Shown piece after piece: positions 1 through 4,830 of a stretch of DNA of 8,858 bases. Under the pieces are notes generated by a model. That model made no database searches. It saw only the letters and a program-made list of their open reading frames with translations, and was not told the DNA's origin. Origin of the DNA: an uncultured bacterium (GTDB lineage: Bacteria > Bacillota > Clostridia > Oscillospirales > Ruminococcaceae); NCBI GenBank assembly GCA_934845495.1, contig CAKWRB010000046.1, positions 1 through 8,858 of the forward strand, given 5' to 3'. How positions within the stretch are numbered: the stretch's first letter is position 1; every line of letters begins with the position of its first letter. A program made the translations under genes and the position numbers.

Positions 1-138
1 GTCGATGCACAGCTCCCGGAGAATGTGCGCCTTGCCATCATGGACGCGGATTGCAGCAGTGGGGCAGCGCTTGACGCAGTTGGTGCAGCCCACACAGAGT
101 CCGCTGTCCAGTTTTACTGAGTGAAAAAATGATTCCAT
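1..138 (-). CDS. [FeFe]-hydrogenase-like ferredoxin protein, HydS type (5' part only)
   Basis: Only the first 46 codons are in the window; the gene continues past the left edge. The start ATG (138-136) has AAGGAGG at 157-151, 12 nt upstream. The peptide carries a complete 4Fe-4S motif, C15-x2-C18-x2-C21-x3-CP (C25), and Cys44 probably opens a second cluster. The pattern LCVGCTNCVKRCPTAAIRV followed by an LCID stretch matches, as I recall it, the N-terminus of proteins annotated '[Fe-Fe] hydrogenase large subunit C-terminal domain protein', the putative sensory (group C, HydS-like) hydrogenases of Clostridia. There a dicluster ferredoxin precedes an H-cluster-like domain, often followed by a PAS domain. 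It lies 31 nt downstream of an RsbW-like ATPase in the same direction, a common partner. The ferredoxin domain is seen; the hydrogenase-like and sensory parts are inferred because they lie outside the window. It could instead be a plain dicluster ferredoxin. Confidence 0.75.
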   Translation of the reverse strand, partial: MESFFHSVKLDSGLCVGCTNCVKRCPTAAIRVHDGKAHILRELCID

Positions 139-169
139 CGTTGATCTGTCCCTCCTTCCGGGCGCTCGG

Positions 170-589
170 TCACAGCAGAACGGTCATGCGCACAGTGGTG
201 CCCACCCCGACTGTGGACTCGATCTGCATGGTGTCGGTGTACTTTTTCATATTGGGCAGGCCCATCCCGGCGCCAAAGCCCAGGTTCCGCGCCTCCTGCG
301 AAGCGGTGGAAAAGCCCTCCTGCATGGCCGTTTCGATATCGGGGATCCCCTTGCCGTGGTCCTCCAGCACCAGGTCCACCCGGTCGGGGGCCACGGTGAC
401 GGTCACTTCGCCGCCGCCGCCGTGGATCACCATGTTGATTTCCCCTTCATACAGGGCAATGCTGACCCGGCGGATATCCTCCGGTTTTACACCCAGCTGC
501 TTGAGCCGGTTTTTCACCGTGCTGGAGGCCTCTCCGGCACGGGAATAGTCGTCCCCCGGCACCTGAAACCGGTAGCAGAGGGCGCTCAC
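170..589 (-). CDS. Anti-sigma-factor-like ATP-binding protein (RsbW-type GHKL ATPase)
   Basis: This 139-residue protein is one single GHKL (HATPase_c_2) domain. The N-box is at residues 48-52 (E48, N52), the G1 box is DHGKGIP at 77-83, and the glycine-rich G2 lid is GFGAGMGLPNM at 104-114. It ends with the family's typical ST..GVGTTVRM beta strand. RsbW/SpoIIAB-like proteins bind ATP and act as serine kinases or anti-sigma switches. There is no dimerisation/histidine-phosphotransfer domain, so it is not a classical sensor kinase. The start is GTG (589-587), overlapping the TGA of the upstream DRTGG gene in a GTGA arrangement, so it is probably translationally coupled. No strong Shine-Dalgarno precedes it. 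The next gene downstream encodes the HydS-like ferredoxin protein, which suggests that a redox signal from that protein controls this ATPase. The target is unknown. Confidence 0.88.
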   Translation of the reverse strand: MSALCYRFQVPGDDYSRAGEASSTVKNRLKQLGVKPEDIRRVSIALYEGEINMVIHGGGGEVTVTVAPDRVDLVLEDHGKGIPDIETAMQEGFSTASQEARNLGFGAGMGLPNMKKYTDTMQIESTVGVGTTVRMTVLL

Positions 590-936
590 AGGCCACTGCC
601 GTCCAACCCGGCGGCATACAGCTTGCCGCAGGCCGAGAACATGCGCTCCTCGGTGCGGATCAGCACAATGTTGTACTCGCTTGCCAGCCGGATCATGGCA
701 TCATCCGGGCGCTTGCCGCGCACAAAGGCTATACACAGAAAATCCATCATTTCAGCAGTTCGGATCACCTGCGGGTTTACCAGGCCGGTGAGCAGCAGCG
801 ACTGGTCCTTGACATAGGCCAGCACATCACTCATCAGGTCACTGCCGCAGGCATTCTGCACCTCCCGCTCACAGAGCTGTTCGTCGCCCCAGATCACTTC
901 GGCCGAAAGGATCCGGATCACTTCGGAAATTTTCAT
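586..936 (-). CDS. Small DRTGG-domain protein
   Basis: A 116-residue cytoplasmic protein starting MKISEVIRIL. The ATG at 936-934 is chosen because AAAGGAGGA (951-943) lies 6 nt upstream. An in-frame extension back to 1050 would cover the promoter and lacks a site of its own. The protein resembles stand-alone DRTGG domains, the fold also found at the N-terminus of HPr kinase and in some phosphotransacetylases. Typical traits are the VIWGDEQL-EREV opening, the CGSDLMSDVLAYV segment (30-42), the FLCIAFVRGKRPDD stretch (66-79) and a late SACGKLYAAGL helix (101-111). DRTGG domains are thought to be ligand-binding regulatory modules; no catalytic residues are evident. It is the promoter-proximal gene of the minus-strand unit and overlaps the RsbW-like gene by 4 nt. 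In Clostridia such proteins recur beside [FeFe] hydrogenase operons, which supports a regulatory role, but the exact function is not known. Confidence 0.85.
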   Translation of the reverse strand: MKISEVIRILSAEVIWGDEQLCEREVQNACGSDLMSDVLAYVKDQSLLLTGLVNPQVIRTAEMMDFLCIAFVRGKRPDDAMIRLASEYNIVLIRTEERMFSACGKLYAAGLDGSGL

Positions 937-1021
937 CTTATATCCTCCTTTGGGTGGATGGGTGGCTTCCGGTCTGCCGGTGAAATACAGCGCTCCGCCA
1001 GGCAAACACGATGTTGCTATT

Positions 1022-1050
1022 ATTATATCAGTCAAAATCTGCTTTATCAA
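1022..1050 (-). promoter_or_regulatory. Sigma-A-type promoter of the DRTGG/ATPase/HydS-like unit
   Basis: Read on the minus strand, TTGATA (1050-1045) is followed after exactly 17 nt by a perfect TATAAT (1027-1022). Transcription would start near 1015, giving a leader of about 80 nt before the ATG at 936. The match (5/6 and 6/6 with ideal spacing) is the best promoter in the window. It points away from the hydrogenase operon, so the two units are divergent. Confidence 0.8.
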
Positions 1051-1213
1051 CTATCCTTTGCGGCTGTAAAACGAAAAAAGTAGTGACTGTGCATAAATCA
1101 TCAGCGGAGACTTTAGCAAGCTGTAAAAGCAAAATCTGTAATTTTTAGTGAAAATCCATAGCAAAAATCGCCGGATGGCCAGCTTGAAACAAAAGAACTG
1201 ATAATTTTTTGAC

Positions 1214-1244
1214 AAATCCACTATGGACTTTCTGTTGTGGATTT
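1214..1244. promoter_or_regulatory. Inverted repeat around the hydrogenase -35 element, candidate operator
   Basis: AAATCCAC (1214-1221) and GTGGATTT (1237-1244) form a perfect 8-bp inverted repeat separated by 15 nt, with arm centres 23 nt apart (about two helical turns). The -35 hexamer lies between the arms and the right arm fills the spacer just before the extended -10. A dimeric regulator bound here would cover the promoter, so repression is the simpler guess. The regulator is unknown. Confidence 0.5.
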
Positions 1245-1253
1245 TGCTATAAT
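1224..1253 (+). promoter_or_regulatory. Extended -10 promoter of the hydrogenase operon
   Basis: A perfect TATAAT (1248-1253) is preceded by TGC (1245-1247), giving the extended -10 motif TGnTATAAT. The -35 TGGACT (1224-1229) matches 4/6 at 18-nt spacing. Transcription would start near 1260, giving a leader of about 85 nt before the ATG at 1345. A weaker TATACT at 1286-1291 could be a second -10 but lacks a good -35. Confidence 0.72.
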
Positions 1254-1344
1254 TTATGATGATTTAAGGGGTAAGATAGTTGTTTTATACTAAAAAAGTC
1301 TACTTGAATCGCATTTAACACAGACCAAGGAGGTTTGATTTCAG

Positions 1345-1839
1345 ATGGCCAACAGAAAGTCAGCGATCCCGTTCTCGTCCACACCGGAACAGGATCAGAA
1401 GCTGGAGCAGGTGCTCCAGGAACTCCGGGAGACCCAGGGTGCCGTGATGCCGGCACTCCAGAAGGCGCAGGAGATCTTCGGGTATCTGCCCATCGAGGTA
1501 CAGCAGCGGGTTGCCGCAGGGCTGGGTGTTTCGCTGGAGGAAGTGTACGGTGTAGCCACCTTCTACTCCCAGTTCACCCTCAACCCCAAGGGACAGTATA
1601 AAGTATCGGTTTGCCTGGGTACTGCCTGCTATGTAAAGGGATCGGGCGATATCTACAACGCCCTCAAGGAAAAGCTGGGCATCGATGGCGGCGAATGTAC
1701 AGCCGACGGCAAGTTTTCGCTGGATGCCTGCCGCTGCATCGGCGCCTGCGGTCTGGCCCCGGTCATCACCATCAACGATGAGGTGTACGGCCGGCTGATC
1801 GTGGACGATCTGGACGAGATCCTGGCCCGGTACAAGTAA
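1345..1839 (+). CDS. hndA: NuoE-like [2Fe-2S] subunit of electron-bifurcating [FeFe] hydrogenase
   Basis: This 164-residue protein is the small subunit equivalent to HndA of Solidesulfovibrio fructosovorans and HydC of Thermotoga maritima, related to NuoE of complex I. Residues 15-75 form the helical N-terminal region (GAVMPALQKAQEIFGYLP, then VYGVATFYSQF). Residues 85-164 are the thioredoxin-fold ferredoxin domain. Its [2Fe-2S] ligands fit the family pattern C90-x4-C95 and C131-x3-C135 (VCLGTAC; CIGACGLAP), with extra Cys118 and Cys129. It is expected to relay electrons to or from the flavin subunit HndC, in the cytoplasm. The ATG at 1345 follows AAGGAGG at 1327-1333 by 11 nt. It is the first gene of the operon, 33 nt before a GHKL ATPase gene. 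A 9-bp hairpin spans its stop codon. Confidence 0.95.
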   Translation: MANRKSAIPFSSTPEQDQKLEQVLQELRETQGAVMPALQKAQEIFGYLPIEVQQRVAAGLGVSLEEVYGVATFYSQFTLNPKGQYKVSVCLGTACYVKGSGDIYNALKEKLGIDGGECTADGKFSLDACRCIGACGLAPVITINDEVYGRLIVDDLDEILARYK

Positions 1840-1849
1840 CACCGGGCCA
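1823..1849 (+). repeat. 9-bp hairpin enclosing the hndA stop codon
   Basis: TGGCCCGGT (1823-1831) and ACCGGGCCA (1841-1849) are perfectly complementary around a 9-nt loop that contains the TAA stop (1837-1839). No T-run follows, so it is not a classical terminator. It could act as an mRNA 3'-end protector or processing boundary that sets the level of the downstream genes. The stem is seen; the role is inferred. Confidence 0.55.
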
Positions 1850-1872
1850 ACCTGCCGGAATAGGAGGGGAAG

Positions 1873-2433
1873 ATGGAAGAACTCTCACTGCACATTCTGG
1901 ATATTGCGGAAAACTCGGTGGCAGCCGGGGCCACCCTGGTGGAGATCGGGGTGGAGTACCAGCTGGGCAAAGCACCGTGGTTGACCATCACCGTGCGGGA
2001 CAACGGCCGGGGCATGAGCCCGGAGGTTGCCAGCCGGGTGAGCGACCCGTTCTATACCACCCGGACCACCCGCAAGGTGGGGCTGGGCACGGCGCTGTTC
2101 CGCCAGACGGCGGAGCTGGCCGGGGGGAGCTTCCGGGTGTGGTCCGAGCCGGGAAAGGGCACCGAGGTGACCGCCCAGCTCGATCCGCTGCACCTGGACG
2201 CCGCCCCCATGGGCGACCTGGGGGGAACCTATGGGGTGTTGGTCCAGACCAGCCCCGGGGTGGACCTGGTGCTGCACGCCGCCTGCGATGGGCGGGAGTT
2301 CACCGCCGATACCCGGCAGTTCCGGCAGGTTCTGGGCGATGTGCCTTTGGATACACCGGAGGTGATCGCCTTTCTCACCGAGTTCGTACGGGAGAACTTC
2401 GGAGAGATCTTGCGGGGAAGCCCGCTTGCGTGA
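1873..2433 (+). CDS. Stand-alone GHKL ATP-binding protein of the hydrogenase operon
   Basis: A 186-residue protein with a histidine-kinase-type ATPase domain in residues 1-105. The N-box is LDIAENS (9-15; E13, N14), G1 is DNGRGM (43-48), the F-box is DPFYTTR (58-64), and G2 is GLGTALF (70-76), followed by SEPGKGTEV (91-99). No transmembrane segment, sensor domain or His-containing dimerisation helix is present, so a classic two-component role is unlikely. Residues 106-186 form a separate C-terminal part I cannot assign. The start ATG follows GGAGG (1863-1867) by 5 nt. ATPases of this type recur inside clostridial and thermophile trimeric hydrogenase operons, and their job is unsettled: regulation, maturation or a kinase/anti-sigma switch. 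A second, RsbW-like ATPase is encoded in the divergent unit. Confidence 0.88.
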   Translation: MEELSLHILDIAENSVAAGATLVEIGVEYQLGKAPWLTITVRDNGRGMSPEVASRVSDPFYTTRTTRKVGLGTALFRQTAELAGGSFRVWSEPGKGTEVTAQLDPLHLDAAPMGDLGGTYGVLVQTSPGVDLVLHAACDGREFTADTRQFRQVLGDVPLDTPEVIAFLTEFVRENFGEILRGSPLA

Positions 2434-2626
2434 AACAGAGTACAATGGCCACCGCCGGCTGGCGGCAACGGGCCCTGCGGGGCACGACCGTGCAGGCTGG
2501 CGGCATCTGAAAGTGAACCGGAAATTCACAGACAGGAATCCTGTTTTATTTATAAAGTATGATGCGGCCCGGTGGACGCAGCCGGAGCCGGTACCCGGAG
2601 AACCAATCGAAAGGGGTAACAAGAGC
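2412..2626 (+). repeat. Structured 193-nt gap between the ATPase gene and hndB
   Basis: This is by far the longest gap inside the operon. Its GC-rich first half can fold into several short hairpins: GCGGG/CCCGC at 2412-2425 (over the end of the ATPase gene), CCGCC/GGCGG at 2452-2465 and GCCC/GGGC at 2472-2483. The 11-mer GGCTGGCGGCA occurs twice, at 2457-2467 and 2495-2505. The second half turns AT-rich: a 13-nt dyad ACAGGA-A-TCCTGT (2532-2544), then TTTTATTTATAAAG and TATGAT (2558-2563). An open frame crosses the gap in the hndB frame, but it has no ribosome binding site and no family resemblance. The gap could hold an internal promoter or a processing site; no canonical promoter spacing was found. 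Confidence 0.5.
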
Positions 2627-3010
2627 ATGAAAAGTTTGGAAGAGCTCCAGGCGCTGCGGGACCAGATGAAGGATCAGATGGGCATCCGCCATGACGCCAA
2701 GGACAACATTCGTGTGGTAGTGGGCATGGCCACCTGCGGCATTGCCGCCGGCGCCCGCCCGGTGCTCCAGCGCCTGACCGAGGAAGTGGCCAAGCGCGGC
2801 CTTAAAAATGTCACCGTGGCCCAGACCGGCTGCATCGGCATCTGTCAGTACGAGCCGGTGGTAGAGGTCTTTGAAAACGGCAAGGAAAAGGTGACCTATG
2901 TCAAGATGACCGAGGACAAGATCGTTCAGGTTGTGGCAGAACATCTGGTCAACGGCCACCCCATTGCAGAATACACCATCGGCGCGGCTCAGGCCGAAGC
3001 CAAGGATTAA
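2627..3010 (+). CDS. hndB: Thioredoxin-fold [2Fe-2S] ferredoxin-like hydrogenase subunit HndB
   Basis: A 127-residue protein matching the HndB family ('(2Fe-2S) ferredoxin domain' proteins). It has a charged N-terminal helix (residues 1-25), then a thioredoxin-like ferredoxin domain with MATCGIAAGARPVL (34-47) and TGCIGICQYEPVVEV (67-81), and an AEHLVNG segment (104-110) typical of the family. Only three cysteines are present (C37, C69, C73); the usual fourth ligand position is occupied by other residues. From memory this CGIAAGAR signature is normal for HndB, so the cluster may be differently ligated. The ATG at 2627 follows AAAGGGG (2610-2616) by 10 nt. An in-frame extension to 2426 was rejected. 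It lies 19 nt before hndC. The probable role is electron transfer or structural support in the HndABCD-type complex. Confidence 0.92.
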   Translation: MKSLEELQALRDQMKDQMGIRHDAKDNIRVVVGMATCGIAAGARPVLQRLTEEVAKRGLKNVTVAQTGCIGICQYEPVVEVFENGKEKVTYVKMTEDKIVQVVAEHLVNGHPIAEYTIGAAQAEAKD

Positions 3011-3029
3011 CGGGAGGGACGGCAAAGAG

Positions 3030-4817
3030 ATGTATCGTTCACATGTACTGGTGTGCGGAGGCACCGGCTGTACCTCCTCCGGCAGTGACCGCATCGTGCG
3101 GGCGCTGGAAAACAACATCAAGAGCGTGGGCCTGGAAGATGAGGTCAAGGTGATCTGCACCGGCTGCTTTGGCCTGTGTGCCCTGGGCCCCATTATGATC
3201 GTCTACCCCGAGGGAGCTTTCTACTCTCGGGTGAATGTTGACGATGTGCCCGAAATCGTGGAAGAGCACCTGCTCAAGGGCCGTGTGGTCAAGAGACTGC
3301 TCTATCAGGAGACCGTCCAGGAGGACACCATCAAGAGCCTGGACCAGACCGACTTCTATAAGAAGCAGATGCGTGTGGCGCTCAAGAACTGCGGCGTCAT
3401 CGACCCGGAAAACATCAACGAGTACATCGCCTACGACGGCTATGCCGCCCTGGGCAAGGTGCTCACCGAGATGACCCCCGAGGAGGTCATCAAGACCGTC
3501 AAGGATTCCGGCCTGCGCGGACGGGGCGGCGGCGGCTTCCTCACCGGCCAGAAGTGGAGCTTTGGTGCCGCTTCCAAGGCCGATCAGAAATATGTGGCCT
3601 GCAACGCCGACGAGGGTGACCCCGGCGCCTTCATGGACCGCTCCATTCTGGAGGGCGACCCCCATGTTGTCATCGAGGCCATGTCCATTGCCGCCTATGC
3701 CATTGGCGCCAACCACGGCTTTGTCTACATCCGTGCCGAGTACCCCATTGCGGTACAGCGCCTGCAGCACGCCATCGACCAGGCCCGGGAGCTGGGGCTG
3801 CTGGGCAAGAATATCCTGGGCAGCGGGTTCGATTTTGATATGGAACTGCGCCTGGGCGCCGGCGCCTTTGTCTGCGGCGAGGAAACAGCCCTGATGACCT
3901 CCATCAACGGCAAGCGCGGCGAGCCCCGGCCCCGTCCGCCCTTCCCGACCACCTCGGGCATCTTCGGCAAGCCCACCGTTCTCAACAATGTGGAAACCTA
4001 TGCCAATATCCCGCAGATCATTCTCCACGGCGCCGACTGGTTCCGCTCCATCGGCACCGAGAAGAGCAAGGGCACCAAGGTATTTGCCCTGGGCGGCAAG
4101 ATCCACAACACCGGCCTGGTGGAGGTTCCCATGGGCACCACCCTCCGGGAGATCGTGGAGGAGATCGGCGGCGGCATCCCGAACGGCAAGAAGTTCAAGG
4201 CTGCCCAGACCGGCGGCCCCTCTGGCGGCTGTATCCCGGCTGAATACCTGGATGTGCCCATCGACTACGACAACCTCATCGAGATCGGTTCGATGATGGG
4301 TTCGGGCGGCCTCATCGTCATGGACGAGGACACCTGCATGGTGGATATCGCCAAGTTCTACCTGGAGTTCACTGTGGACGAGAGCTGCGGCAAGTGTACC
4401 CCCTGCCGTGTGGGGACCAAGCGTCTGTACGAGATGCTGGACAAGATCACCAAGGGCCAGGGCACCATGGAGGACCTGGACAAGATGGAGGAGCTCTGCC
4501 ATTACATCCAGGAAAACTCCCTCTGCGGTCTGGGACAGTCGGCACCCAACCCGGTGCTGAGCACCCTCAAGTATTTCCGCGATGAATACATCGCCCATAT
4601 CCAGGACAAGAGATGTCCGGCCGGCGTCTGCAAGGAACTGCTGCAGTATGCCATCGACCCTGCAAAGTGCCGCGGCTGCACCCTGTGTGCCAAGGTCTGC
4701 CCGGCAGGCGCCATTACCGGCACCGTCAAGGAACCCCATGTGATCGATCCCGGCAAGTGCCTCAAGTGCGGCGCCTGCATCGAGAAGTGCCGCTTCGGCG
4801 CGATTGTCAGAAAGTAG
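3030..4817 (+). CDS. hndC: NuoF-like FMN/NADH-binding subunit of electron-bifurcating hydrogenase
   Basis: A 595-residue flavoprotein, equivalent to HndC/HydB, that oxidises or reduces NAD(P)H at the FMN site where electrons are split. In order: an N-terminal thioredoxin-like [2Fe-2S] domain (C9, C14, C46, C50); the NuoF core with the FMN/NADH glycine loop GRGGGGFLTGQKW (164-176), NADEGDPGAF (192-201) and CGEETALM (282-289); an SLBB-like region (about 350-410); a [4Fe-4S] site ESCGKCTPCR with C453, C456, C459 and distal C499; then a C-terminal dicluster ferredoxin (C547/550/553/557 and C577/580/583/587). H523, C529 and C534 form an H-x5-C-x4-C set that may bind metal, as I recall for the Thermotoga complex. 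The N- and C-terminal Fe-S additions distinguish it from complex I NuoF. The ATG at 3030 follows GGGAGG (3012-3017); upstream in-frame starts fall inside hndB. Confidence 0.96.
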   Translation: MYRSHVLVCGGTGCTSSGSDRIVRALENNIKSVGLEDEVKVICTGCFGLCALGPIMIVYPEGAFYSRVNVDDVPEIVEEHLLKGRVVKRLLYQETVQEDTIKSLDQTDFYKKQMRVALKNCGVIDPENINEYIAYDGYAALGKVLTEMTPEEVIKTVKDSGLRGRGGGGFLTGQKWSFGAASKADQKYVACNADEGDPGAFMDRSILEGDPHVVIEAMSIAAYAIGANHGFVYIRAEYPIAVQRLQHAIDQARELGLLGKNILGSGFDFDMELRLGAGAFVCGEETALMTSINGKRGEPRPRPPFPTTSGIFGKPTVLNNVETYANIPQIILHGADWFRSIGTEKSKGTKVFALGGKIHNTGLVEVPMGTTLREIVEEIGGGIPNGKKFKAAQTGGPSGGCIPAEYLDVPIDYDNLIEIGSMMGSGGLIVMDEDTCMVDIAKFYLEFTVDESCGKCTPCRVGTKRLYEMLDKITKGQGTMEDLDKMEELCHYIQENSLCGLGQSAPNPVLSTLKYFRDEYIAHIQDKRCPAGVCKELLQYAIDPAKCRGCTLCAKVCPAGAITGTVKEPHVIDPGKCLKCGACIEKCRFGAIVRK

Positions 4818-4830
4818 GTTGTGTGATAGA

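Larger units (their letters stand above)
937..1344. other. Divergent intergenic control region, no gene
   Basis: This 408-nt stretch separates two divergent operons. Its middle is clearly more AT-rich than the flanking genes. It holds the minus-strand promoter at 1022-1050, the plus-strand promoter at 1224-1253, and an 8-bp inverted repeat at 1214-1244. The half-site AAATCCA(T/C) occurs at 1152-1159, at 1214-1221 and, inverted, at 1237-1244. The heptamer TTGCTAT occurs at 1014-1020, inverted at 1158-1164, and at 1244-1250. A direct repeat GCTGTAAAA occurs at 1063-1071 and 1120-1128. There is no credible reading frame with a ribosome binding site. I looked for a Rex-type dyad (TTGTTAA-N4-TTAACAA) and did not find one. 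Confidence 0.7.

Noticed and set aside
937..1050. N-terminal extension of the DRTGG protein back to 1050
   Set aside because: It would include the -10/-35 promoter region and ignores the strong AAAGGAGGA six bases before the ATG at 936.
1209..1214. Perfect TTGACA as the -35 of the hydrogenase promoter
   Set aside because: It is 33 nt from the TATAAT at 1248, and no -10 lies 16-18 nt downstream; the extended -10 does not need it.
937..1344. Rex (TTGTTAA-N4-TTAACAA) operator in the divergent region
   Set aside because: Only a single TTTAACA half (1313-1319) is seen, without a matching arm.
2525..2563. Internal promoter TTCACA with TATAAA or TATGAT before hndB
   Set aside because: Spacings are 20 and 27 nt, outside the usual range; kept only as a possibility within the gap finding.
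2426..2626. N-terminal extension of HndB into the upstream gap
   Set aside because: Lacks a ribosome site, overlaps the ATPase gene end and adds about 67 residues not typical of HndB.
1885..2628. Minus-strand frame opposite the GHKL ATPase gene
   Set aside because: The plus strand has all ATPase boxes in order with a good ribosome site; the reverse frame has repetitive composition and no motif.
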